NCBI GenBank assembly: GCA_035236585.1 | Contig: CP141128.1 | Span: forward strand, 31,478,684 to 31,542,683 | From: Warburgia ugandensis | Taxonomy: Eukaryota; Streptophyta; Magnoliopsida; Canellales; Canellaceae | DNA: 64,000 nucleotides | Reading direction: 5' to 3' | Part shown: one piece after another, positions 37,775 through 50,188 of the stretch | How the letters are laid out: each line of letters starts with the position of its first letter | Numbering within the stretch: the stretch's first letter is position 1 | The notes under the pieces: generated by a model | The model's database searches: none | Told to the model about the DNA's origin: nothing | Seen by the model: only the letters and a program-made list of their open reading frames with translations | Made by a program: the position numbers and the translations under genes

Positions 37775-40700
37775 TGTAACGACCCGAGTTTTTGTAACAC
37801 GTTTTGTAATGTATTTTGAAAGGCAGGGCCCTTAAGAGTGTAAAAAATTTTCACAAAACAAAGCAGTGAAAATTCTTTTCTTTAGAACTTGTTTTGAAAA
37901 CCCAAGTTACCACTTCATACATAACATAAGTACAATTTGTGTACAAAATAAAATTCCATTGAAGGAATATACTTTTATTAAATTCCAGGATCCATCCAGT
38001 GGTTCACAGTATAGCCAAACCTAGTACAATACTTATCCAAATTACATAATCCAAAACTCAAGCTCACCATACAATAAAACTCTCAACAAAGAAAAATACA
38101 TGTCTTCAAGGGTATACCTTGAAGATTATTCTCTTCAAGTCTTTTATCATCTTCAGCTCCTAGCTCTCCTTCCCTGTATCTGAGATATTGCAACAAGTAC
38201 AATATCTCAGTAAGCAATGCTTGGTAGGGGATTCAAGAAACATAACATTGACAATGTAATTCCAATACTTCAAAATCCCATTATCCTTAAACATACTCTT
38301 TACTTTGTAAGTTATGTATATCTATATACATACATACCCTTCATGGGTAAACAAGTTAAATTTGTGAAAATAGTCAAATATCATTCTCAACTAAGCTGAT
38401 CAATTCTCTTCATTTTGAGAATTTACTATTACAGCTAATCTTATACTGAAAATTTCCCTTCTTGGAAAATATTGGTAATATACAATTACCTAGCATTTCT
38501 TTATGCTACAACTTAAGGCATTTCACTATGCCTATTCTCATATGCACCATAGTGCAAAATAATCAGAAAGGTTGCTATGCTGTAGTCTGATCCGTACTAG
38601 CGCCCTCGGATAACTGCCCTATTCACCACTGATACCACGATGGAAAATATTATGTCACTACCCGTATGGGGGGCAGGACTTTCACAGTGGTGGCCTTCCC
38701 ATAATTGCCACCACCCAACTTTTAGCCTTTCTTTGGGCAAGGTATCATCACATCATCAAATTTCAAGGAGCGAGTGGCTAAACCCTCATAACTCCTCTAG
38801 CAATAGCATTCCCCTAGGCTTATGCCTATTAAAACAAACTCACAAACCTCAAAGCTTGTATGTAAAATAGATTTCATATATATCAGACCATATGTCTGTT
38901 TACTTAGGGCTGAAATATTTCCTAGTTCCCTATTCACTTATAGTTTAGTCCTTAACAATCTTATATGTGTTTGGTTAGATCATAAGGTTTTCAAGAGATT
39001 TAATACAAGTATTATCATTACTTTTTCCAATATAGGATCATGAGTACAATCATGTATATCTCATGTAAATGCATTCATCAAATCCTCCTACCTTTAAGGA
39101 TTGATCTCTTTTCCCCAATCGTCCATGATCCTGACTAATGTATGTAATCTGTACATCCATACATATTGTCAATATATAAATTATGAACAATCCTATTGAT
39201 CACTAGATCTGATGTTTAGAATGATATTTAGATCATTCATATCTATGTATTTTTTTATCTCTAAGTCTTTGTATGCCCATCTCCTTGATCTTGATCTTTC
39301 ATAGATCCATTGATTGACAATCTACATATATTGATAAAGATCAAGGTCCTAGATCTTCTATCATCTAGTTCTTCTTTTTTCTAAGTTTAGTTATTGGATC
39401 ATCCCTATGGAGGATGATCTTAGTTTTCTTCCTTGAATTGTCTTTGATCAAGGGTTTGGATTATCTAATCTAATGAACTATAACAAGTATACTAATAAAC
39501 ATACATACTAAGTACAATATAGTGCTCTTATTCTTATTGTTCTTGATCATCCAAGATCTAATGGATCTTGTTTGATCGTCCTTATCTTACTTACTGTTTT
39601 TATTAGGGTTAGGTAATTTACTAACTTTTATGCTCTTATTATTATTATTCAACCAGTTAATGTGCTGGTTGAAGATAGCTTATTCAAGCCTAAATCTAGA
39701 CTGCTCCTCTTATTTCCAATTGGCTAAGGCTTACTAGCTGAATGGGTGAACACAAAGTGGTTACTTCAATCCTCATGTAAGGAGGCATTTAGACCTCACA
39801 AATGTCAACAGAAGGTAGGGGAAGAGCGAGGCTCTATTAGATAACCCCATTAACCACTATGTTCATCATTCACTAGAATGACCATACCTCAACCTTTCAT
39901 AAGGTTCCTATAACCATGTTTACCTTAAGTGCTGTTTCTAATGGATTTTAATTAAGTCCATGAATATTTATAATGTCATTCATGGGGTTTATTATTCTTT
40001 TCCTAATTTAGGCCAAGGATTTGATAATCCTTATATTGTCCTACTAACTATAGCCCTTACTAATTAAGTCCAAAGTACTCCATTCTTATTTGTGTCATGA
40101 AACTCTACTTTCTCATTAGATTATATTTTTGATGTTTTATCCTCTTTATCTCATAACAAGTAGATCTACTAATAACATTTAACCATAAATGAATTATAAA
40201 TTAAAAGCATAAAGCTACATAATTTAACATTTAATGATAATGAGGCAAGGTACTTAAAATAATTAAATCTAACACCTTATGATAACAATGAAATCACACA
40301 TCATGCTAAAGTCTAAATGTTATACTAGCATGCTTTATAACATAATCATATTTAAATTGTTATTATATAAAATGAAACTAATTACATTAACATTTTTATA
40401 AACCTTTACTTATGATCCAACCATTTGATCTTAGATCTTTCCCTTTGATTAAGGGTATTAGTTATATTTAGAGGATTTTCTTTATTAAGGTCAAAAGATC
40501 ATATTGATCTATTTTTGTCATAATCCATCCATGAGTTCCTTGGATTTCATCATATCAACATTCATTCTATCCATCCCAAGGATCTGATCACACTTGATCT
40601 CATTGATCAAGTGGGTCCCTTTGTATTTTTAGGATTTTTCTACCATAATGGGTAGATCCCTTAATATATCTCATATATATCCAAATAAACCATAGATCTC

Positions 40701-42539
40701 ACTTTATTTCAATAGTATATCATTAGTAAAACATATTATCAAGATCAGATCATCTCAGATCTTAAAGATCTAGGTAATTGGAAACTTGTTTCTTTAACAC
40801 AGAAAGTTTTATTGAATGTTATGTCAATTTTATCATTTTATCAGAAAATAAAGGTTTCAAGCTTTCCATATCATCTTTTCGATCTCAATTTAGAGTTCAG
40901 ATGGCTCCAAAATTGGATTTGGAAGTTCACAGTCCTTCCTAGGGCTTAGATTTGATCTAGGCTTAAGGAACGGATGACCCAGATCTTTTGGGCGAAAAAC
41001 CAAGCCGGGCGAACGCGTTTGGTTCGTCGAGCACATCCGCTGGGATGAACTGTGGAAGCACTCTTACAGGGGCGTCCACAGACGCGGACGGGACAAGCGG
41101 GACACTCGTCATCCACGAGCCCGTAAAGGGGACTCCCGTCTGGAGCGTCCGCTCGTGGGTTTGACAGATGCGCCGTCGTCTCGCTTGGGACTACATCCCA
41201 TGCACAGCGCATGCGCCTTTTCCAACGATGCGTCACGTGTGCGTCTTGGGCGCCGTTAGATCCAGAGATCGGACCGTCCATTCTGGACCGTCCAATCATT
41301 CCTCTCTTAATTGAGGGCCCAAAACATCTCTGATCATTGTGAAAATTCTACCCTAGGGGTTTTGGACCCTTCTGGATCAATTGATGTAGTCAGAATTTTC
41401 ATCTGAGCACTCTATCATCCAGAATTAACGGTTCTAGTGTTTACTTTATTTTTACCTTTTTATTACCAAAATAAATTACAGTGAACTAAAAATTACATAA
41501 AACAGTATTAAACATCTATAGATAGTATTTCCACCTACCTGATTGGAGAAAAAGCCTTGGTTATGTGCCCAATTTAAAAAGAATACCTTGTTGATGAAGA
41601 TATGGCCTAAGATCCACCTTTCTTGCAAATTTCTGTTGTTTGAACCGTTGGATCTTGAAATTGTTTTGGAGGTTTTGTAGAATAGATATGTTGGGAAGTT
41701 TTGGACAGTGGAATTAATGAAATTAGATCTGGAATAGAGTGCCTAATTGATTTTAGGTCTCTGGTTCCAATCTAAAAAGAAAAATAAATTGAAAAGAGAG
41801 ATATCTCTTGGAAATTTTGGGTTTTTGGGGAGGGATCTAGGTCTAATTTTTTAGGGAGAGTGAAGAAAATTTTGTGGGGATTTTATGAGCATTTTTGGAG
41901 GATTTTTGGGGTTGTATTTATAGGCATTTTGGGTCTTTTTTCAGGATTATAATATTTTTTTTATTATTATTAAATAGCATGAAAGTCTCCCATGCTCCAT
42001 TTTTTCTTCCCCAAGCCCCATTTTTCTTTAGTAGGACCAGCTGATGTTTGTTGACCCATGAATTCATGGGGCTACTGATAAGATTGGTTTTTGGGTCCCT
42101 TGTGGGCCCCATGTGGGCCCCACATGGTGTAAAAAGACTATTTTGCCATTTATGTATAAAATTTTGGGTTTTATTCCCATGATCTCGGATTTGAGTGTAC
42201 TTATTGGTGTTAGATTCGTATTTCTCAATACATTATAAATTTTGAAGTCTCATATTTTGATTTTTGGGAGATTTTGATTTTTGGGTAAAATTACTATTTT
42301 ACCCCTTTTGTCCAAGAAATGAAGAAACTTAAGGATTTCTCATCCGAATTCAGAATTTGTCGTGCTTACTGTCATTTTGAAGGGTTTGTTAAGTTTAATT
42401 TCAATTTTACATGTCTTGTGATTTGATTATACTTTTATAAAAAGTATATTCTAAATAACCCTAATATTTCAACCCGAAATATCTAAAACTCAAACTTTAT
42501 TGATTTTCTCAATCAATTACAAAAATTGGGGTTATTACA
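37775..42539 (-). repeat. 5' LTR of the nested Ty3 element, 4765 bp
   Basis: The plus strand starts TGTAACGACCCGAG and ends GGGGTTATTACA. It is colinear with the solo LTR 13145-17832 throughout, for example the blocks at 38218-38400 and 13589-13770. A minus-strand TATA box lies at 41915-41922. The leader downstream of it contains the GCGTC-CACA-GACGC hairpin at 41072-41085. Open frames inside the LTR are not conserved between the two copies. Confidence 0.92.
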
Positions 42540-44057
42540 GTAGCAACTTTGTGTATCGTGATTCATATGCAAACAAAAACAAAATATATAAATATAAAGG
42601 ACATATTATGTTATATGTAGGAAGAATTTACATACCTTGACCATTTCCCATATTGAATCTTTGACTTGTAGTGATACAAGTCTCCAATCAGTCACTGATA
42701 CTGGCACAAGTCTTCTAACATTGCAATATATGAAGCTAGCATAGGCGTGTGCAGTACCACCAATCGGTTGGCTTCTACTGTTGAATTGTACCATTTCTTT
42801 TATTCCAACTAAGGTTCTCTTATTTATACTATCCATTTAAGTTGGCCCCCTCCCCCTAACCTTTCTCTTGACACTGATCGGTGGTGTTACTGATGGACAT
42901 GTCCTTGATAGCCTTGATTGTTCTGCTTCTGTGTGTTGTAATTGTACTACTTGTACCTCTTCTACTTGCTCCATGTTTGCTTCACAAATAGAAATGAAAA
43001 TGACTACAGTGGAAGATGCCTTCCAAATATTTCTGTTTAGGAGACAAGTCTAACATAGGCATGTAGATCTATGCACATCACCCATCAAATTTAGGGCTCA
43101 TGTGTGATAAAAGCACAATTTATGCATGTCTACAAGATATGTTAATAATGCAGCTGCTTTCCTCATTAAGAGCATAGGATGTTCTCCAGTATTGTAATCC
43201 CTTCCCCAATTCTATGACTTCTTTCTTTTAGTCAATGCTTTATACCAACAAAAGATTGAAGGTTAACCACTGTGCAAGTGCAAAGATAGGTAGAACTTGG
43301 AAAAAAGCAAGTTTTTGTTGTAGTGGAAGAGGTTGCCATAATTGAGTTTATCATATAGTGTTACTATATCTAGAACACTGATGGATCAAACAACTGGTAG
43401 AACAGACACTTGATAAGTGGAAACAATAGCATGACTATCATGAAGATAAACATAGACATGATTATCCTTAGTTATATTCCACTTATCACAACTACATATA
43501 CATGGGATCTTCTCTTTGTACACGCCACATTTTTTAAGGCTCAAAATGAGTATGTTGGGGAAGATGGACTGTTGCAACAAGACTTCTTGTAGAAAAGCAA
43601 AGAGCATAAAATCTTATATAATTGTTCATGAAAACTTTTGTAGTATTCTACAGGTATGGAAAGTAGTTAACAAAAAACAAAAGATTTGAAAAAAAAGGTA
43701 CTGGTTTTTATGTTTTTTACAGAACTGTATACAGATGCTAAAATTCATAAATACATAACTTTTTTTGCTTAGATCTATGAAAGATTGAAGAGGAATGGTT
43801 GTTTTCATCTTCTCAAACTAAAACCCATCAAGATCTATGGAAAATAGTTAACAAAAAACAAAAAATCTAAAAAAAAGGTATTGATTTTTACGTTTTTTAC
43901 AGAATTGTATACAGATGCTAAATTCGTAAATAAATACCTTTTTTGCTTAGATCTCTGAAAGATCGAAGAGGAATGGTCATTTTCACCTTCTCAGTAGGTT
44001 GGACCGTTGAAAGATTGAAATTAGGGCTGATAAAGGTTGAAAACAACATATAGAACA
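42540..44057. other. hAT internal non-coding DNA with a 181-bp tandem duplication
   Basis: No convincing gene. The segments starting TATGGAAAGTAGTTAAC at 43655 and TATGGAAAATAGTTAAC at 43836 are two copies of one unit of about 165-180 bp. Both contain CAGAAYTGTATACAGATGCTAAA and GCTTAGATCT. A terminus-like TTTTTGTTGTAGTG ends near 43324 without a partner. Confidence 0.6.
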
Positions 44058-44332
44058 ACATAGGACGGTTTTTAAATAACAGTCCTATAATATAGAACAA
44101 TATATATTATAGGACGGTTATTTAAAAACCTTCCTATATTGTTCTATATATTATAGGACGATTTTTAAATAACCGTCCTATATTTCATTATATATATTAT
44201 AGGACGGTTATTTAAAGACCGTCCTATATTGTTCTATATATTATAGGACGGTTTTTTTATAACCGTCCTATAAGTTATATAGGATAGTTATTTATTAGAA
44301 AGGTATATGTTGTTGCATAACCGTCATATAAG
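44058..44332. repeat. Palindrome cluster B, internal
   Basis: Twelve half-sites of TAGGACGGTT or its complement, paired around A/T loops such as ATTTAAA or TTTAAATA. Pairs are separated by a shared linker around ATTGTTCTATATATTA. Confidence 0.9.
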
Positions 44333-46361
44333 CTATAAGAGTTAAGTATTTAATTAATCTTAGTTGAGGATGTGCTTAAATAAAAATAGTTATTAAGTAT
44401 AGAGTAAAGCAAGAATTATGTAATTAACTCATCTTAATTTCCTTAAGGATGAGCTTAAAAACACAGGGCATATATGTAATTAACTCATCTCAGTTGAGAT
44501 GACTGGATGAGTAAAGAAAGAGTTATTAATTAATCTTAGTAGAGGATGTGCTTAAAAAAAAATTGTTATTAAGTATAGACTAAAGAAAGAGGTATGTAAT
44601 TAACTTGTCTTAATTTCCTTAAGGATGAGCTTAAAAAGACAGAGCATATATGTAATTAGCTCATCTCAGTTGAGTATCACCTTGAAAACAAAGTTATGTA
44701 ATGTAAGTAACTCTAACTCATACTGTCATACTCAATTCAATAGTTGTTGAGGTTGAGGATGAATAAAGTGTTATGTATTTAACTCATCTGATTCTGATCT
44801 CAGTTGAGGATTAGCTTAAAAAAGCAAAGTTATGTAAGTAACTCATACTCAATTTAAAAGTAGTTGAGGATAAGTAAAGAAAGAGTCATGTAATTAACTC
44901 ATTAGGTAAGAGTCATGAAGCTAGTCTTAAAATAGTTGATAAGAAAATTAGAGAGTCAGAGACAGTGTGTAGGTCGTAGCTATTAGCTGAGTCTTAGGTT
45001 ATAACTTATAATTATAGCAAACAACCAACCAAGCAGGGGCTTTAGCATAAGACTTCAAATTCAATTGGATAATTGGATTTGGGCTTACTTACTTACATAC
45101 AAAAAGACAAAACAATTGCCTTGAGAATTAGTATAGAAAGAGTTATGTAATTATCTCATTAGTGGATAATGAGTATAGGAAGGGAATAGTTATTAGTTAT
45201 GTAATTAACTCATTAGGTGAGATGAGAATGAGTCATGAGAATAGAGAATAGAGAATAGAGAATAGGAGTTATGTGTTGAATTAACACAAAAGCTTATCAA
45301 GAGAGAATTAGAGGAATATTGATATGATAACTTTGGTGAAACTAAAATTAATTATGGATTGTGGTCTATACTCTATAGTGAAAACTAAAAAGAAGTGGCA
45401 TTGATGGTAAAATGAATAATAATCATGAGAGAAAAAACAAATGTGGATTGATATTACTAAGGGAGTTACTTAATTTTACTCTACATGGATCAATACATCG
45501 ATCATGGATGAATGAGTTATTCCCAATCTATTATCATCAACTGAGAGTTAGAAATGAGAAACAAATATTGAGTTATATGAATTGGATATATGATATTCAT
45601 GAATTTGATGAAAAAGAGATATATTAGATCAATTGGTGATGACATGTGAAATTAACATAAGAAAATCATTAGCATTTATAATTTTATACAATATATGACA
45701 GTTAGTTAGTCTCTCACTTGTACTTGTACAAGTTACAAAACTTGGTTAACTAATTTTCTACTAAGTGTAACTTGTAAGTTTGTAACTAACAATGTGTAGC
45801 TAATCTTAAAATGGTTGATAAGAAAATTAAAGAGTCAGAGACAGTGTGTAGGTCATAGCTATTAGCTAAGTCTTAGGTTATAACTTATAGTTATAGCAAA
45901 CAACCAGCCAGGCTAGGGCGCTTTAGCATAAGACTTCAAATTCAATTGGATAATTGGATTTGGGCTTACTAACATACAAAAAGACAAAACAATTGCCTTA
46001 GACTAGATTGACTTAGTAAGTTAGTAGACCTACATAATTATTAATTAGTTAAAGTTAAACCTTTATGTTTTCAGTTTTTATTTTGTTTTCCCACCACTAC
46101 AAGGGGGGCCCACACATCGAATCTAACATCAAGGACTCAAAATATTTGACAAATGATTGAAGTGTAAGTTTCATTAACTCCAGTTGCCAATTGCCAGTTT
46201 GGAATTGGAGGAAAGAAGGCTATCTGTCCCCATCAGGCAAGCCGGCGCCAAGGCTAGGCTATTTGCTGGCACAGGCAGACTGGTCACTGGTAATCTGGCA
46301 CATCACAGTCACACACACTCACAGATTAGTAAAGTAGTAATAAACCATATCCCTATGTGTA
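44333..46361. repeat. hAT internal region with two direct repeats
   Basis: A segment of about 200 bp occurs at 44919-45122 and again at 45798-45998. Both copies contain GTCAGAGACAGTGTGTAGGT and CATAAGACTTCAAATTCAAT. From 44345 to 44900, a motif around GTAATTAACTCATCTTAATT and AAGGATGAGCTTAAA recurs at irregular spacing. No protein is recognisable. The small open frame 45412-45627 has no motif I know. Confidence 0.7.
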
Positions 46362-46722
46362 AAATAGGACGATTAGTCCTTAATCATCCTATATTCTTAT
46401 GTAAATATAGGACGATTAGTGCATAACCATCCTATATTCTTATAAAAAAAATAAGACGGTTAGTGCATAACTGTCCTATATTGTACACAATATAGGATGG
46501 TTAATGTATAACCATCCTATATTGTATAGGACGGTAATGTATTAACCGTCCTATTTGGTTTTCTTTTCTATTATAGGACTATTGCATCCTAACCGTCCTA
46601 TATTTTTATTAAAATAGGACAATTATAATTATTCATTAACCATCCTGTAATATCAGCTGTTATTAACAGTCTTTTATTTTTTGTTATATTATAAGACTGT
46701 TGTTATCAAGCCGTCTTATATA
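46362..46722. repeat. Palindrome cluster C, upstream of the transposase
   Basis: About sixteen half-sites of the TAGGACGGTT type, more diverged than in the other clusters, with loops such as AGTGCAT or AATGTAT. The cluster ends about 150 bp before the transposase start codon. Confidence 0.85.
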
Positions 46723-46869
46723 GATAGCATTAATCAATACAGAAGTAACAGAATTGCCTAAATCGGTTAAAGGCTCCCCAACCCAAGCTACTTTTATAAT
46801 TTACAATTTTACATCTATTTCAGATTTTCCTTTTCAGATATCTTCTTCAAGTTCAACCCTTCTAACACA

Positions 46870-49409
46870 ATGAGCAGCAACACCCCTACTACAGGTACAG
46901 CACCATAGGTATGTGTTTGTTTTTTGTTATTTGTTTATGAAATTATGATTTTGACTTTCATTCCTCACTCTCACTCCCTTCCCTTATTAGTAATTGTTGG
47001 TGTAGTGTTTAATTTACTGTCAGTGTGAACTAATTTTTTTTTTGTCATTTGCATTTTGCAATATAGGCACAAGTTGAAGTTGGGAGCACTGATGTTTCTG
47101 ATAACTTGAATATGCTACACGACAACAACGATGATGATGAGCTTGCTGATTTGGAGAACATGGAGTTAGTTTCAAAATCCAATAGAGGTAAAAAGCATAG
47201 GAAACTAATGTCTCTAGTTTGGAAATTTTTTAAACATTTTCCTCTATCAAAAGATGGAAGGCAAAGGTGTAAATGCAAGAAGTGCTCTGCAATATATATT
47301 TGCGATAGCAAATTTGGTACTGGTAACTTAAAACGTCATATAAAGACTTGTCAACGGAGCTCTTCTCGTGATATAAGCTAGTTGCTTTTAGCTCAAAGTC
47401 AGGAGAGCATGTCACTAAGTGCAACTTCAGATAATAAGTTTGATCCTGAAGTTTACCATGAGTTAGTAGCAGCTGCAGTTGTTCTGCATGATTTGCCTTT
47501 CCAATTTGTTGAGTATGATGGAATTAGAACTCTACTGAAATATTTGCGTGCAGATTTGCACTTGATGAGTAGGAATACAATAAAAGCCAAAAGGAAAGAT
47601 AAAAGAGATATTAGAGTTGGCACCTGGCAGGATAAGTTTGACATATGATTTGTGGACTTCTTGTATTATTGATGGTTATATAAGTCTCACAGCACATTTT
47701 CTAGATAGTCAGTGGGTCTTACAAAAGAGGATATTAAATTTCTGTTTCCTACCACCTCCACATAATGGAATATCATTAGCAGAAAAGGTATACTCATTAT
47801 TGGTAGAATGGGGGATTGAGAAAAAGATTTTTTTCAATCACTTTAGACAATGCTTTTGCTAATGATTCTTCTATTGAGCTATTAAGGCATCAATTAAACA
47901 TCAAGAATACTCTCATTTATGGTGGAGAGTTCCTTCATCTACGTTGTTATTGTCATGTTTTGAATTAGATTGTGCAAGATGGTTTGAAAGAAATTGACAA
48001 TGCTATTCAAAAAATTAGAGAGAGTATTAAGTATGTCAAAGCATCACAAAGTAGAAAACAAATTTTTTTGGAGTGTGTGAATCACATGTCAATTGAGACA
48101 AAAAGGGCTTAAGACAAGATTGCCCTACAAGATGGAATTCAACCTATTTGATGCTTGAAAGTGCTCTTTATTACCAACATGCATTTTGTCACTTAAAACT
48201 AAGTGACTCAAATTATAAGCACTGTACTTCTTTCAATGAATGGGAAAAGGCTACAAAAATTTTGAAGTTTTTGGCAATTTTTTATGATGCCACCTACATG
48301 TTCTCTGAATCCAAGTATCCCATTACAAATCTCTACTTTCATGTAGCATTTGTAATTTATTTGAGTTTAACACAATACATGAGAAGTGATGATGACTATA
48401 TGAAGTGTATGTCCACCCAAATGTTTGCCAAGTTTTCAAAGTAGTGGTTTGAATTCAACACCATTTTAGCAATTGCATGTGTGTTGGATCCTTGGTATAA
48501 GCTCTCCTTTGTGAAATTCTCGTACAAGAAATTGTTTGGCAATGGCTGCTTGGAGTTTGCTCAAGTTCGAGAAAAGTTATTCTCTCTCTTCAATGAATAT
48601 ATGGTTAAGATTTATCCTATTCCTTCCTCCTCATCTTCCCCAGTGGTTAGAGGTGTTGATGATAGACAGAACATGTCATATAGTTAAGAGGTTTTTGATG
48701 TTATGAAGGTAATTTTATTTATAATTGTATCTTTCATTATATGTCGCTTACTACTTAGCATATTAAAATTTACTGTGAATTGTCTTATAGTACGTTGAAT
48801 AATATAATTGCATTTGCATTAGGAATTTGATTCATTTGAAGGTGAAGGAGGTACTTTGGCCATGCAAAAATCTCAATTGGAGCTTTATTTGGATGAACCA
48901 AGATTGCAAGAGTCAAAGCTAGACATTCTTGCATTCTGGAAAGGCAATCAATACTGGTTCTTTAACTAATAATCTCATGTAAACACTTTTTTGTAATCTT
49001 ATTTACATTTATATTTGATTCAAATGTTGATTTTAGGTATCCTGAATTTGCTGACATGGCTCGTGATGTCTTAAGCATTCCCATATCTATAGTTGCATCA
49101 GAGTCTGCTTTTAGTGTTGGTGGTCGGGTTCTTGACCAATATAGATCTACTTTAAAGTCAAATACCGTGCAAGCATTGATTTGTGTAAGAGATTAACTAT
49201 ATGGATTGAAAGGTAATAGTTTATGATTCTATATTTACATTATATTTTATATTAGCTTAGTAATGACTAATGAGTGTTTATTCTATATGATTATAGACTC
49301 TACCATTACAGTTGCCATGGATGAGCTTGCCGAGGACATTGTAAGCATAAGTAGTAGTGCAGGATCACTTCAACCAACTAAAGACTCTAGATCAATTCAT
49401 TTTGATTAA
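46870..49409 (+). pseudogene. hAT (Ac-like) transposase
   Basis: A short first exon (MSSNTPTTGTAP, then TAG at the GTATGT donor) leads over an intron of about 150 bp to the main exon near 47068. A BED zinc finger follows (47265-47349; C-x2-C...H-x4-C in CKCKKC...HIKTC). Next come LTYDLWTS with the first catalytic aspartate, an LDNAFAND / RCYCHVLN segment, and a helical region with KLSDSNYKHCTSFNEWEKA and VLDPWYK. The hAT dimerisation domain is at 49037-49196 (SIPISIVASESAFSVGGRVLDQYRS). Stops or frameshifts near 47381, 47645, 47860, 47965, 48110, 48440 and 48690 inactivate it. The intron positions before and within the C-terminal part follow the visible GT/AG sites. Confidence 0.88.
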
Positions 49410-49948
49410 TTTGTATAATTTTCATAACTTATTTTAATTTGTTGTGTTTGATACATTGATGCAAGTAGATTTTCCTCATGTGCTACTTAATCCCTATTTA
49501 TTTACTACTATTGTGGTTATTTGATTCATTTCAGTCTCTTTTACATATCATGTGATGTGAGTGGTGTAAAGAACTGTGTTACTTCTAAATAAAATAATAA
49601 AATATTACAGGAACTTTATTGGTAATTTGGTATAGTTCAATTTTCACCAATACTAGTTAGTAATGCTTTTTTGTGTTTGTCTATGTACTTGTCATGTGGA
49701 TCAGTGAATGGAGCAATGACCAATGACAATGAGCATGAAAGGAGTTGGAGAAATGAATTCCATCCTAACAATTTATGTGGGGGTTGGGTTGAAAGTTTAG
49801 TTGTTCATAACAGAGAGACCCATGCCATTGAATTCTGATTTTCTGCTCCAGAACCTCATTGTCATTGATTCAGGTGATCAAAGATTCAGTTTAGTCAGAA
49901 TCATAAGATCAGTCACAAATTTATAGTATATATATAAAACATGTAGCA

Positions 49949-50188
49949 TATAGGACGGTTATGTCATAAACGTCCTATATGTTATATTTTATAGGGCGGT
50001 TCTGCCATAACGGTCCTATAAAACATAACATATAGGACGGTTTTACCATAACCGTCCTACATGTTACGCGTTTTATAGGACAGTTATGAGATAACCATCC
50101 TTTATGTTATGGGTTTTATAGAACGGTTGTGTCATAACCGTCCTATATGTTATGTTTTATAGGACGGTTGTAAAATAACCGTCCTATG
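49949..50188. repeat. Palindrome cluster D, right subterminal
   Basis: Twelve half-sites of TAGGACGGTT or its complement in six hairpins, with loops such as ATGTCATA, TTACCATA or GTGTCATA and linkers around TATGTTATGTTTTATA. It ends 237 bp inside the right end of the hAT element, mirroring cluster A. Confidence 0.9.

Larger units (their letters stand above)
35388..42539 (-). mobile_element. Ty3/gypsy element truncated within RT, nested in hAT
   Basis: On the minus strand, reading right to left: 5' LTR (42539-37775), primer site, gag, protease, and RT up to the FIDDILIY motif at about 35388, where it stops abruptly. RNase H, integrase and the 3' LTR are missing, and hAT-internal DNA follows. 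The coding part has few stops and is the best preserved retroelement in the window. The zinc knuckle in gag and the integrase-last arrangement of relatives place it in Ty3/gypsy. The right flank is GTAGC, with no matching duplication at the truncated end. Confidence 0.9.

Noticed and set aside
13145-42539. A single giant Ty3 element with LTRs at 13145-17832 and 37775-42539
   Set aside because: The left LTR has its own AGGTC duplication on both sides, so it is an independent solo LTR. The right LTR belongs to the truncated element in hAT.
43308-46110. CACTA-type transposon ends (TTTTTGTTGTAGTG near 43324 and CACTACAAGG near 46096)
   Set aside because: The two point away from each other, no partner ends or 3-bp duplications were found, and no CACTA transposase is present.
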